From the NCBI GenBank assembly GCA_036874045.1, contig CM072338.1, forward strand, positions 14,716,501 through 14,780,500: a stretch of 64,000 nucleotides of DNA. The letters run 5' to 3'. A program made the translations under genes and the position numbers. The notes under the pieces were generated by a model, which saw only the letters and a program-made list of their open reading frames with translations, did no database searches and was not told the DNA's origin. Shown here in pieces: positions 23,170-38,100 of this stretch; the stretch's first letter is position 1; the number at the start of each line of letters is the position of its first letter. Source of the stretch: Cymodocea nodosa (lineage: Eukaryota > Streptophyta > Magnoliopsida > Alismatales > Cymodoceaceae).

Positions 23170-26100
23170 CTAGCTTTCAAAGAACCGCAGCTCCACCATG
23201 GCTTCTTTGCTCCTAGTAGAATACCAAGCAGTGGCCCTTGCAGATCCAAGAACTTGCATTGCGTATTCAATGGCAAAGATTGTGTCATCTACCTTGGCAT
23301 AGTTCCCCCTATTATTAGCGTCAAATGCAAGCCTCGACGCAGCTCGGAAGCTAAAAGGACCAGCGATCTGCATGCAGAGACACACGTCAGGACAGAAAAA
23401 GAGCTACCACTGTAGGTCTAGTATAATCTATACTATGGCAATAAAAGATGGACAGATTATTGGAAATTAACATCCAGAACTACCTGCTGCTGAAGTGAAA
23501 CTGTCACTTTTGGACAAATGGCATCAACCGCATCCATATTGAAATATCGAGAACTATAAAAATCATGTGCTAGACTACCAAAACCCTTGAGTGAAGCTGC
23601 GCCTGAAGGAAAATCTAAACGAATGTTTAACCTTGACAGATCAAATAAAAGCCTCTGGAAATGTCCATGCTGCATAGTTAAGGTTATGGATCCAAAGAAA
23701 TCTGCCAAAATGGAAGCATCGTGCTCTTTGATACGTAATCTAACTAGATTGAATGGCTGAGTTCTATCCTTTGTGAAAGATGGCACTAAATTATCACCTA
23801 AAGAGGCACTGACAACAGAACCTGCAAGGATGAGCAACTATTAAACAAAAAGAAATGCTCAAAAAACTTACATAAATCATTAAAATATAAGACGTCAACT
23901 TTACCTGCAAGTCAAATATTTGGAAAAAAAATTCTGGATGCTATAAAAGATAAGCTCCATAACTCACGGAAGATTAGACAAAAAGATCAGTGCACCGCTC
24001 GAGTGAACAGTAGCTATGCCACACTTTGACAGGTGAGGATTCTCCAATTTTTCTTTTTTTCGGGTTTTCTCCTTTTTTCAATTTCCCATTGTTTAAGACT
24101 TTTCCAATTTCTGAGATTTTAATTGAATTTTTTGATTTTCTCTTAATTTGTTTCCTTCTTTTTCGCTTTTTATAAAAAATACAGGTATGGATGCTCCAAT
24201 TTCTTGATCATGACTGACGATCATCTTGACAGCTCTTGAAAAATTCTGCAATGATCATTCTTATTGCCAACTCTGCCCGTAGAAGTTTAGTCCACAGCTG
24301 ATCTCAAAGCTTAGATAAAGGAGGTTTAACGTTAGGAAAACAACCAGCTATAAAAACCTATTAACTCCTCATGAACATAGATCTTAAAGATAATTTGTTA
24401 GAACTTAATCTTCTTAACACGTTGCACCAGACATTGTGTGCAATGAAAATAAAAACAAAAGGAAAGCATTTCATATTCTAGGTGTAACATTCTTAGGTGC
24501 ATATTATTAAGCTACATTGATGTCTAGATGTATAAGAAAATAAGAGTTCTCACACTTTATTGGATGGATATCAATAAAGAAGTTAATCTAAATATCAAAT
24601 TTAGGTAAACAACTTGGAATATAAGAGTCTTAACTGATAAGAATATGGAATTAGTTGATATAATGATAAGGAAAACTAACATATTCTGCTTGCAAAAAAC
24701 TAAATAGGTAGAACAAACTGTAAACTAATTGAAGATAATGGTTTTAAATTGTGGTATAGAGAAAAAGGTAAGTGTGGAAATGGACTTAAAATAATAATTG
24801 ATAAAAGTTTGAAAGATGAAGTTGGTGAGATAATAAGGATAGAAGATAGAATTATAATGATTAAGCTTGTGATAGAAAATGAAATAATTAATAGAATTAG
24901 TGCATATGCTTTATAGATTGATTTAGGAGAAGCTATTAAACAAAAATTTTAGAAAGATTTGGATGGTTTAGTTCATAGTCAACTTACTAGTGAAAAGCCC
25001 TTTATTAGAGAGGATTTAAATGATCATGTATTAAAGCAAAATATAAGATATGAAAGAAATCATAGAAGATTTGGTTTTGGCAATAGAAATGAAGAGAGAA
25101 ATGCAATTTTAGAATTTAACATAGCTTGTAACCTTTCAAAGGCTAACACTTATTTTAAAAAATGAGAAGAGTGTTTAATTACTTTAAAAAGTGATTCAAA
25201 TACTAGTCAAATAGATTTTTACTTACTAAAAAAAAAACTAAAGAATGTATAAAGATTGTAATGTTATTACAAAAAAAAACTTAACTACACAACATAGATT
25301 GCTAATATTAGACGTTAATATCAAGATTAAGAAAACAAGACTAAGGTGCATAAGAATCTAAAAATTAGGTGGTAAAATCTAAAAAGTAAAAAGCAAATTA
25401 TATTTAGAGATAACTTGTTAAAAGAAAAAATACAAGAACTTGTTTTAGAGAAAGTCCCTGATCTATTTATGGAGCAGAAGCTCAAAAGACAGTATTAGAT
25501 GGAGAAGTAAATAATCTTTGAAAATTAAGATAATATTAGAATCAACATCATAAAAAATAGTAACAAACATTATATGGATTGAAAATTAAAATATTTTGTC
25601 AAAAAAAGGGTTGAAACAAACATTTTTAAAAAAAATGGTGTTTGTGTGTGTGTATATACCCATTAAAAATAGGTATAAATTTAAAAAATGAATAAATATA
25701 ATGTTTTTGCAAATATTCAAGCATCAAAATAATTGAATAAAATAAATTATAATTCAATTACATGTAAAACAACTTCAAAAACATGTTTTTGTTATATATG
25801 ATTGTTCCTTAAGAATAAATACTTAAATTGAAAAAAAAAATATAGAAAAGGTACAATTAAAGTTATAAATAACAGAAAATATCAAAATAGTGAAATAATA
25901 TCGATAAACTCAAAAATGAAATATAAGAAAAAATAAAAATGGCCAAAAAGGAAAAACCACTATTATTTCTAAGAATCATTAATTTACAAAAAACTCCATC
26001 AATAAGTGAAATTTACAAAATAGGATTACTTAAATCTACAAAATTGGTTCACTTTATGATATAATGCATAAACACTTGTGATGTAGTACATTAGCACATA

Positions 26101-29100
26101 AGATTTCATACATTACCATTTATGATATGATGCATTAACATTTGTGATATAATACATAAGCATTTGTAATGATCCTCTTAAAATGATAAGGCATCATATC
26201 ACAAAGGTTATGGTATCATAACACAAATGATAATCATCATAACATAAATATGAATGCATCATATCATAAATGTTAATCATCACATCACAAAGTGGAATGA
26301 TTTTGTAAATTTGAGAAAAGTGACCTTGTTTTGTAAATTTCACTTATTTGTGGAATTTTCTTGCTAATTACATTACTAAGCATTAGAGTTATATGTATTT
26401 TTGTGTAAATGAGTGAATGGGTCATTAGTTAGATTCAATTACTATCTCATTACTATATAAACTCTATAAACACTTGTTGCTAAGGTTAATGACCTTTTTC
26501 TCCTTCCAAATCACAATGTTTAACATGGTACTAAAGTGGGTACCCTAACACTACCTTCCATTGCCACCAACATAACCTCCACCATTGTTGACACCCAATG
26601 TCTCCACCTCCCACTACCGCAACCATCACATTTTCCCCACCCTCTACCATGCTGTTGCACCAACACTACCCTTCCCACTCTCTACTATCGTAGATGACTT
26701 CATCCTTGCTCTCTACTGTTGTAGCCACCATCTTTTCCCCTCCATCTATCACCATGCCTAGCAACTGCAGGGGCACTCACCTTTCTGCCCTTTAGTACCA
26801 CAAACATCCTCACCTCTACATACTACTGTCATAGACCCCTACCTCCTACATGCCTTGTTGCACCTCCATTCTTTACTAGCTTTTCTCTCTGATCAACAGC
26901 CCTGTTCCCTACTAGGGCTACCATTTCTAGTCACAGAAGGCCTCCTCTACCTTAGTCAGCCACCTTGGTCAGCCCCTTCCCCAAACCTCAATTAGATAAC
27001 TTGTGGATCTGTAGCCTTCCACTAGTTGGTAGTCTATCCTCATTGCATAGGTACCATTTGGACACCAACCATGGGAAAGTTCAGATCAGTTTTTTGTTCT
27101 CTTCTACACATTATAGTGTTTTCAACTACAATGGCCTCCGCCTATGATTCATGGATGAAAGGGTTGACTGCTACATCCACTAAACAAAAACAACTATCTT
27201 CTTTGGCCTCCAGCCTTTGAGACCCTCTTTGGAGCACACAAAAAAAAACATCACATCGCTCAACCTTCACTGGATGCCAAAGATGCTACTTACGCAGATT
27301 GGTTGGCCAATGATTAAGCAAGTATTACATAACTTCTCAATGGTATGGATGACTACATTGCCTGCTCTGTGACGATGCTTAAGCCTACCAAGTCTATTTG
27401 GGATACCTTGCAAAGTGCATACAAAAATGACAAGAACATAGCTCAAGTTTTTGAAATTTATGAGCAAATATTTACTCAAAAACAAGGGGGCCATTCAATG
27501 CATGAATACTTCAACAACTTATGCTCCTTATTTGGTGAGTTGGAAATTTACCAAACACTTGTTGCCGACATTACCAAGATGAGATGGTATAAAGTTGAAT
27601 TAGTTGTTGTCAGTTTCTTAGTAGGTTTATAACCAAAAATTGCACACCAAATTAGAGGTCAGATTTTGGGAGCTAACATTTTTCCCATGTTGCAGTCTAC
27701 ATTTGCCCATGCCCTTTGTATATCCATTGGCATGTTTGCCACAATATCTTCCATATTGCAAAATCATTAAGCTATAGTCACTACTATGTGAGCCATCAAA
27801 TCAAAATCTTCAAAGGGAAAATCTCATGGCTGTGAAAGACATTCATGTGAATATCATGGAAGAACCAATCATCCATCCAACAAGTGCTAGGATAAATTTG
27901 GAAAGACTACAATTGGCTCATCTTGTCTCGTCCTTTGCAATGTCATCATATCAGATAATGAATATCTCACAAGTCAATTATGACGAGTAACTTCAGCTTC
28001 AAGCCACTCAATTACCTTCAACTACAGCCAGCCACGACACTACTTCATTTACCTCTATATTACTTGCTTTTGAAAATAGTGACTAGGTCATAGACATGAG
28101 GCTACTTGCCACATGTTAGGCAATTGTGACCTTTTTACATGTAATTCTCACCTATCTGGCATTAAGTTTGTTAGTATTGCTGATAGTTGAAATTGTTCTA
28201 TCATTGGGAAGGGGTTGTTTATGCCTCTTCTTGGCTTTAGATGAAGTCCTTGTTCTAGAGTCTCTAGTTAATCTCTTATCTATTGCTTCTATAACTAAAC
28301 AACTCTCTTGTTTTGCAACCCTTTACCCTTTTTCATAATAGCTTTTAGGACTTGAGGACATAGAGGAAGATTGGCTTAGGCCATAAGCACAGTGATGGTG
28401 TATACTAGCTCATTCAGGATGATATACCTTAAGATATGCGATTGTTGCTTCCATTGTGGAGTCATCCTTTCTATGGCATTGCCAACTTAGTCACCCATCT
28501 CTTCAACAAGCCATTTGTTGGATTTCCTTGGAACCTTTTTTTTATGAGTTCTGCCAATTAAGGAAGCACTATCATGCTACCTATAAAGCCTTGATCGCTA
28601 TAATCTAATAAGAGTCCTTTTGATTTAGTTCATTATAATATGTGAGATTCTGCCCATAAGACCTCCATGTTGAGTTATAAGTACTACATTATTTTCATTG
28701 ATGATTATTTTAAAGTATTTTAGGTTTATTTGTTAAAAATTTGTAAGAATGCCCTTGATGTAATCCAAACTTTCTTTATGAAAAAGAAAATTAATTTCTC
28801 TTATGCCCAAAAACTTTTTATACCAACAATACTTCAAAATTCCTACAAAATATTGTTTAGGATTTTTGTGCTTCTCTTGACATTAAATTAAATCAAACTT
28901 TTTATGCTCATATCTCTCAATAAAATGGTATTGTCAAGTATAAGCATCATCACATCTTAGAGATTGCACACACCTTTTGGTTTGAGAGATGTGTCCCAAA
29001 ATTCTTATGGTCTAATGTGGTGCTCACAACTACATATTTGATCAATAAAATGCTTTCTAGTTCTCTTGGTAGAGAGATTCCTTTAAATAGATTATGCCTT

Positions 29101-32100
29101 GATCAACAGTCCTTTGTTTTGACCCTAAAAGTCTTTCAGTGTGTTGTCTTTGTACACAACTCTACATCAAATCTTGACAAATTAGACTCTAAATCCTTGA
29201 AGTGCATTTTTGTTGAATATTCTCACACCCAGAAAGGATATTATTGTTATCATTTGCCTACACATCAATATATTACTTCAACTAATGTAACATTTTTGGA
29301 GTCAACAGGATATTTTGATTCTTCCTCATCCTCACCATCTGAAAATGTCTGTTCCACTTCCTCATCCTACAACTATTTCCTCTAAGAATAACTCCAGCAA
29401 TTGGCTTGAGAATCTACAAGTATATTAGCAATGACAAGAGACACATGCTTGCTCAAGCTCCATTTGATCCTTCTCCTTCACCTACTGGTCAAATGAAATC
29501 AAACCTTAACCTTCTTATTGCTTTATTTTGAGGTAAATAAATTACCAACCCATCACATATCTAACTGTGTTGCCTATGATAATCTCCATCCCTCTTTTTG
29601 TCACTTTGCACTTGCCATTTCCAGACCATTCTAAGATCTTATTGTGAAGCATTTCTTTGTCCTCATTGGAAATCTACTATGAACAAAGAAATGAATGTCT
29701 TGGTATCTCATGGCACTTGAGATCTAGTGACCCAACTTGTAAATGCAAGGATAGTTGGCTATTGGTCAGTATTCATTGTTAAGCATAAAGCAAATGGATC
29801 AATGACAAGTACAAAATATGTTTGGTGGCCTATGGATTCACACAGATATAAAGAGCAAACTATGAGCAAACTTTCTCTCCTGTTGCATAACTCAACTCTA
29901 TACAAGTCATCTTATCCCTTGCTATTAACAAACATTGGTTCTTGCATTAATCAGATGTGAAAAATGCATTTCTATATGCAATCCATCTGAGCAAGCATAA
30001 AACAAACTTCTAGGTATATTGCTCAAGCAGAGAATTGTGTGTTTTTTCAAAAAAGCAATTTATAAGTTAAAGTAAGCTCTAAGAGTATGGTTCCAAAAAT
30101 TCAATGATGTTGTATTGCAGGCTAATTTCCAACAATGTTCTATGAATCACTCAATCTATCAAAAAAACACTTTAGGATTTGTCTATATTGGAATATATGT
30201 TGATGATATTCTTATTACTAAAAATGACAATAGAAGTATTAAGACAATAAAGAATTATCTATCCAAACATCTTATTACCAAAGACATGAGGAAGGCAAAA
30301 AATTTCCTAGGAATAGAATTTTCTTACAAGAAAGGAAAAATGATACTCTCACAAAGAAAGTATGTTCTTGATCTTTTACAAGAAACTAATGTCCTTGGTT
30401 GCAAGCTGAAAAGTACTGTTCAAGTGGAGAACTATGTGTGTCTTTTCAAAAGGCAATTTATAGGTGAAAGCAAACTCTAAACCCTAAACCATCACTGAAT
30501 TTATGGTAGCAAACTCTAAGAGTATGCTTAAATTAGTCGCAGGATGAGGGGATTTCAAGTTAGATCTCCCAATGAAAATGCAATGTGATAACCAGTTAGC
30601 ATGTGGAAGTGAATTGCCACTATATCAATGGCCTTGTCTTGAAAAGATATGTTTGCACAGCTTATACACAATCTTCTAATTAGCTTGCTGATATTTTTAC
30701 TAAAAGACTATCTATTGGAGTCTTTAATAATCTTTGTAGTAGGGTGAGCATACCAAATATATTTGCTGCAACTTGAGAGTGTTATAGTTATATATATTTT
30801 TTGTGTAAATGGGTTAATGGGTCATTAGTTAGATCCATTTACCATGCCATGTTCATATAAACTTTGCAATCACTCACTGTTAAGGTTAATGACCTTTTTT
30901 CCTCCCAAATCACCATGTTTAACACTAAGAAATATGAAAAAAATGGTCATTCAAATGGAAAAACAGCTATATTTTGAAAATCATTTTTTCACTTTTCCAT
31001 AAAAATGAAATGGATTGGAATGAAAAATGTCTAAACGTTGTTTAAATGACCACCTTTTTTCCATTCTTACAATTGGACTTGGAGATTCGAAGATCAATTA
31101 AGAACTTAATTTTAGGTTAGAAAACCTCTTTTACCTTGGGTAGAAGTATTCATGGATATTCCCATGATAGTTGCTCAATCATGAATCTACGAGGAAAGCT
31201 GGTTGTGTCATGAGTTTTGTTCATTTAATGGTGGTTTCAACAAGGTACATGAGGGTCAGTATCTTTAATATTTCAAGTTCAACCTTGTCACATAACAAGC
31301 TTTGAGGGATTATATTTGATGAGATAGACATTGTTTAATCATACGTGCAATAGACTGATCCAATTTGTCTAACAAGTAACATTCTCATTAACCTTTATTA
31401 CCTCATATGGGAGACCTCCATTTTTTTAGGTGATTCATTGCTCATCTGCCAATGCAGCCCAAAGGACACCTTCACTCATAAGGCCAAGGATTTCCCCACT
31501 TTATAAAAGATTTAACTCTCATAAATTACGTCACTCTTCCTAGAATATTGAGTGAGCAAAAGTTTATAGAAATTTCATCAGATTCGAATTGACTGACTCT
31601 CAAGAAATTTGAGTTTGAGCAGATATGACAAGGCCACTCAATGGGGTCATAGGCATAGGAGTTTCCTAACGTGAGTCAGACAGTCAGAGTCTGATTTGGT
31701 TTTTTGAGAACAGCCCATGATTGAAGTTCAAGAAAGGTATGACATTGGTCAATCCTAGAAACCCAACTAATGAGTATGACACTCAGGAAAAAATGGCACT
31801 TTAACACATTCCATAGGGAAGAATTTCAATGACTCAAACTGAATGAATTAGAGGAGATTTTTTTCCTGATCAAACTCTTGGAAAAACCTCAAAATGACAA
31901 ACTTGGTTCAGTTAAGCTCTCTTTTTTTTTTCAAAAAACACCATAATTCAATTGGGCTTTTGGTCTTTAGAAAGTAAGCTGTGAGTATGGATGGCCCACA
32001 AAGAGAAAGGGGTAAGACAAATCTCCAAGATGCTCCATGTCATTTTAAAGATATTTTTACCTTCCCTTATCTCCCTTTTTAGTGATGTTAGTATCATTAG

Positions 32101-35100
32101 ATTTACTAGAGAGTGACCGATAGTGAAGCTTCAAATTTTACAGCTAAGTGCAACAATGAGTTGGATGACAACCAATATGAATACTTAAATTATCCATGCA
32201 ATGGACCAAAAATCTCCAAGCTCAATTTCTTCCTAGATTTTAGTAGATCAATCTACATTGATAAATTGACTTGCTTTCCATTCTTTCTCATGTATAGAAA
32301 TTGATTGTCCAACCCATTTTTGATTAGAGACTATAATGAAATGATCAATAAATTTTCTAACCAAGACTCATATGGTGTGCAACTATTCTATGACTTGTAG
32401 GGATTTCATTCTACAAGACTTAATAAAAACAAAGATGAAAACATTGACTCAAATTACAATATAAATAAATTTTTCTTTGGAAATTTTCCTAAGTTGATGT
32501 AAGTCAATTTAATAATGGTAAAACGTGTAGAGACCTCTTTCATTGCTTGATCTTCATGCTTGTGGCATACCTTTCTTATTCTCGAATCCACTTTCATTGA
32601 ATCACTTTTAGTTTTCCTTGTACATTGCTTTACACACTTATAGAATTAAATGTGATAATTATTTTTGTATGATGAGGATGACATAACAGTTAATACCAAA
32701 GTTTTTGTTAACAAAATTACGAAAATAAATAAAATACCCTACAAGAAAAGGACATAAATGGTACAGGCTATACCAACTCAATTGCATCAGAAGAACATCA
32801 AAAGTTCTATAGCATATGCAGTCAGGTAGACATTGCTAACATGCACTTGAACGTTCCTAGCTGAAGAATGTTCTACCATGTTCATAAAAACTCAAGAAAG
32901 TATGTTTCCCTTTACTTGTGGAAAACAAGTGTCCAACATTCCAATCAAAAGAAACTTATTCATTCCTACCAAAGAATAATTTGGTACAATCATATCACTA
33001 CTAATCATCAGAACCCCAAAGTTAAGTATGTTTACATAAGAGAAGTATTACTAAAGAATAATTTGATAAATATCCCTGTCCTAAAACAAGAGTATGCTTT
33101 CATAAATTCATTTGGAACTCATAAAGGCCATCTGCCTCCTACCTCTCACAAGGGTAAAGAAACAGATGCTGACTGACACATTTTGCAGAGTGCATTTTTC
33201 CATCCATAATCAACCCATTTTCAGTTGTTCCCTAGGTTTAAACTTTAAGGAGACATCTCTTTATATTGCAATTTTCATGTCAAAGGAGAAATGAACTCAA
33301 CATCAACTTATTCTTACTGAGGTAGCAGCAAAAAGAGGGCCCAAAAATACTGAAGTGAAGGAGAAGAAAAGCAAAGAAACCAAATGCAAGATAGAACTTT
33401 GTCAGTTAGTTGTCTTCCAATTCTGATAAAGACCAATTGAAGAAGATGCTTAACTCACACTGCAACTTCAGGATAGCTAAATACTGCAACTGAAAAGGCA
33501 AGGCTGACTGTATGGGTATACTTTGGTATGTGGATCCCCTCATTAACTTTTCTTCTAATCAGCATTGTAGAATTGTTGTAAAGGTGCTCCTATGAGGTTC
33601 CAAACCTATCAACTTCTCTTCTCATGTTTAGGAGGATGACAAGCTATTAGGAGGATTTGTAGATCTCCATGATGAGAGAAAATCTGAGAAAGAAAGAAGC
33701 ATCAAAGTCTAGTGGTAAAGCATCAGATGTGCGATGCTTCAAGGAAGCCCAAAAACGATGGTGGAGGTGGGTGGGAACTGTGGCTCAGTGTTGAGGGCTT
33801 TTTTATTTCCTGAAATTTTCTCCTTCATGCCACTGGGTTTCTAAGGAGGATGATGTTCCCATTGAAGATGAGCAGCAACCTTAAACTACAGACAAGCAAG
33901 CCTCATGATTTTTTTTGATCATTTTGTTTAGAAGCAACCATTCTACCATGTGACTGACTCTGGATATGCTATTATTTTGTGAAATCTTCCTATGTTTTGT
34001 CTAGATGTTGCTTGATTTAAACATTTTGGAGGGGCAGGGTCCATAACAACCCTCTCCACACAAGAAGCACTATAACAAGTCATTTGTAATTTGAGGGTAG
34101 TTCCACCCCTACATGGATCAAATATTGCCCTGTGTTTAAGGGTGGAGACCTTCAAGAGAATGGGTTCTGAGGTTTGTTAACAAGGGTTGACTTTTGAATT
34201 TTTCATGCTCTTGATTGGCAAAGATATAAATCAACAAGGAACAGAGTTTCCATGAGTTATTACTATGGACTGACAAGTAGAAAGGGGGTGCCCACAGAAA
34301 CTAAAATTAGACATTTTACATAGATAACTGATAGAATTTGAAGAATTGAGATAATTACAACTAAAAAACAAAAAATGGGTTAACAGCTTAGGGTAACCAT
34401 GTCATGCAAATATGATCCCCGAAGAGTTTTTTTAATGGTCTAGGGTCAAATGAATCAAAGAAGTTAAAAACTTGTAATCCTGAATCCTGAATTAATGGAT
34501 CAGTTCCAAGTTGCAACATGTTAACTGGTTAAAACCCATCCCATTTACCAATATTATAAATGCAAGGTACACCATTGTCTTGATCAAAAAATATCCCAAT
34601 TAATGATACGTGAAAATCGGTCAATTTACACTTTGAAATCAAAGATGATCAATATATGTTTAGAAACCATTTGAAATTATTATTGAATTTTAAGTATTGA
34701 TAGTTTTCCTCAAAGAGAAAAACAATGTGCATCTAGAAGGATAAATCCAATACAGCTTGAATTACATGATTCTCTAACCCTATTTGATATTTGATCTAAT
34801 GTTTATGATCTTAGATTACATGATTTTTTAATAGTCAAGGAACACAAGCTTATTTCACTTATAGCTTGAAACAATAAAAGGGAAAGAGTTATCAACTTTA
34901 ACAACTACAACCCTTGTTTCCATCATAAAAGAACAGGTCGTCTATGTGTACAGCCTGATGCTTTCTTTGATTGATGCCATGATCTCTTCTCTCTTTTTTT
35001 CTAAAATTTTTGTTTATTTCATGACTGCAAACATAATTCCAAAAATCTCCTAGATTTGTATGATGCAAAAAACTAAATGTCACATTTATTACTGAATGTA

Positions 35101-38100
35101 GGCATTTTTCCTGTTATCTTACTACTGCAGACTGCATTTAACTAACTAAAAGATAAAGGGTGTGGCTTACCAATCATTCCTGTCACTGAAACATGTGGAT
35201 TTGAAAGAAATATATCATATGGTTGCACCAACTTGACCTTTCCATCTTTCTTTTTCCAAATATCCAATGTCTTTTTCACAGAAATGGCAGCCTTAGCACA
35301 GAATCCGGGTATCAGACCAGGAGGTGTCTCACTGGATTCACCGCTAATATGCTTTTCTGCATGCCCACTATTATGTTGCGCACATAAATGGAAACTTGAT
35401 CCTGAATCAGAAGAATTTGAAGCAAGGTCAACAGCCATGAAGGATGGCAAGTCCCAATATCTTCCTTCATTATCAACAAAAAGTCCAGGCCAAGCTGCTT
35501 CTAGAGTCAAATTTTGATGTAGAAACTGCATGAAAAGCAAACTTATGTTCAAAAAACTCAAAAACATCAACTATGACTTAATGTCGATTGAACAAAAAGG
35601 GACAAGAGTAAAAGCACAACTTTGCAAAAACAACTTGAGGTGGTAGTTGGAATAAATCTGGAGAAGAAAAAAGCAGGCAGTCCTATTTTCTTACATGAAG
35701 AAAGAAAAAGTATTTTGCAAAATCTCCTGTAAAAAAAGGCTATGGATGTTGTCATTAGGAGCATTTTCTGGGAGCATGTAAGTTGTAACAGAAAAAACAT
35801 AAACTATACAAAATAATACAACACATGAATGCATCAAAGACTTTCAATGGTTGGAGAACAAAAGCCAAAGCACTTGGTGAATGCAACAAAGATCCAAAAC
35901 AACAACCCTACTGCAACTGATATCAAGGAGGAAAGACACCATCAACAAAATTCTTTGAAGATATAATTCTATGATAGAATTGGACATCATGTCGTGCTTT
36001 GAAGATATCCATTAGCACAAATGTTCCCATCTTAAATGGCAGATGCAAGGTGATTAGTGCACAAAATTCTATCACCATCATGCAACCAACCATAGACGAA
36101 AGAACAATATCTCTTGCATCAACAAAGCAAATGGTGACCTCACAAAAGATAATAGGGAGATCTCCAACACAATAAGCTTTTACTTTCAGAATCTCTTTCC
36201 ATCTCAAACAAATTCCACTCTTCCTAACACTAACTTTAAATCCTCTATGGGTAATGACAATGGACAACAATCACCTCCAAGCTCTACCCAATGAAAATGA
36301 AATTGAAAGCACCATCAAAAATTGCACCCTTCTAGAGCACCTAGGCCAATGAACTCCATGCAGCTTTCTATCAAGAACATTGGAAGATGATTAAGGATGA
36401 TGTGATACCTATTATGCATACCTTTTTCAATAAGAACATCACGCCTAACCATCTTCATGATACCTATATTTGCCTCATCTTGAAGAAACAAATCTCCATC
36501 CTACCCATTGGCTTCCATCTTATATGCCTCTCTAATGTTCTTTATAAGATCATCTTGAAATTCTGGTTTATAGGATCTACTCCATCCTCAATAATATTAT
36601 TACTAACATTCAAGCTCCATTTTTGCAAGGATGCAATATCACTGACAACATGATTTTGGCCAAAGGTTGCACTTCATTCACAAATACAAGGGTTGAAAGA
36701 ACTTTTTCACAATTGAGTTAGATATTTCTGAGGCATTTGATAGGCTCGAATGGTGCTTCCTTGACTGAGTCCTACAAAAGATGGGCATGGACAACAACTC
36801 TAGATCTTTGATCAACCAATGCATCACCACTGTTAGCCACTCTACCATAATTAACAAAACCTCAGGCAATAACTTCAGCAACAACAGAGGAATAAAACAA
36901 GGATAACCACTCTCCCACCTTCTCTTAGTTACTGCACTTGAATTTCTTTCTAGAATTCTTAATAACTACTTGAACATGGGGAAGATCTTAGGCATCAAGA
37001 TTTCTGCAAAAGCTCCTACTCTAATGCATCTTTTTGCAAATGACACCATCATTTTTGGCAGAGTGAACAGTGAGAGCTGAAAAACATTAGAGAAATGCTT
37101 GACAATTTTGCTCAACTCTCAGGACAAGCAGTAAACTTAGACAAATCCTCCATCCACTTCAGAACCAACTGCCTAAAAACCAAAGCAATTTATTTATTTG
37201 TGACTGATTGGGTGTCAAAGAGCTAAAGGAAAACGGCCCCTACTTGTGAACTTTTATTGTGAGTAACAGACCAATCAGAAAATCCACGACCTGTTGATCA
37301 ATGAGAAATTAAATGGAAGGAAAGAAAGAATGCTTAGCCGGGTTGGTCACATGGTTTTCATCAAGTCCACTCTCTTAGCACTCCCTGCATACTTCATGGG
37401 CACTACCAAGATTAGGAACACCTTTGTAACAAAATAGGAGGCACTCAATGACAATTCTGGTGGGAGAAAACAAAAGCAAAAAATGTTTTTCCCCCATAAG
37501 CAGGTGGAAAATAACACAACCTGCAGAAAAAGGTGGCTTGGGATCCACAATGTCAAGCTTGCTAGCAAATCAATGTTTGGAAACTTACTTGGAGAATGCT
37601 CCAACACCCTTGTACTCTCTGGGCCAACACCCTCCTTAGCACATACACCCATGATCTCAACTACTGGCAAGCCAAAAGCAAGGCAAATGACTCTCATACT
37701 TGGGCAACTGTGCTTCACTCAAGAGACTTCATCAAAGATGGCATTCACTGGCATGTGGCTAATCGTGCATAGAGGATAATTGGATGGTAAACTTCCACAG
37801 CAAACCTGGCAAGAAGCATGACAACATTCCTAACCCAAACTTGGTTGGTGACTTGTTGAAACATGACACAGGCTATGGAACATCTCCATGATTTAGTAAC
37901 TACTTGATGGCATTACAGCCTATGGCATAAACAATGTCCACATACATGGCACTAAAAGTGAGCCAAAAAAGCACAGGTCAGTATTCCACTTCCTCCGCTT
38001 ACCAGATTCTCAAAGAAACCAATGAGGAGGCCACTGTTCATCACAATGACAGAAGCACAACTCAAAGGATCTGCAGCTCAAAAGGCTTTAAATGCCTCCA

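Larger units (their letters stand above)
23822..35170 (-). other. 11.3 kb third intron of the TGD4-like gene
   Basis: Bounded by donor GT at 35170-35169 and acceptor AG at 23823-23822, phase 1. It contains an RTE LINE fragment (24600-25570), a MITE (25990-26365), a copia element (26381-30924) and a small hairpin (30930-31085). The remainder, especially 31090-35170, has only short unconvincing frames; I see no gene or element end there. Every recognisable retroelement is oriented against the gene. Confidence 0.8.

Noticed and set aside
24000-24050. GAGTGAACAGTAGCT word seen in some plant repeats
   Set aside because: No ends or second copy in the window.
31090-35170. Small frames in the TGD4 intron (32868-33176, 33943-34155 and others)
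   Set aside because: Short, without recognisable motifs, start context or splice partners.
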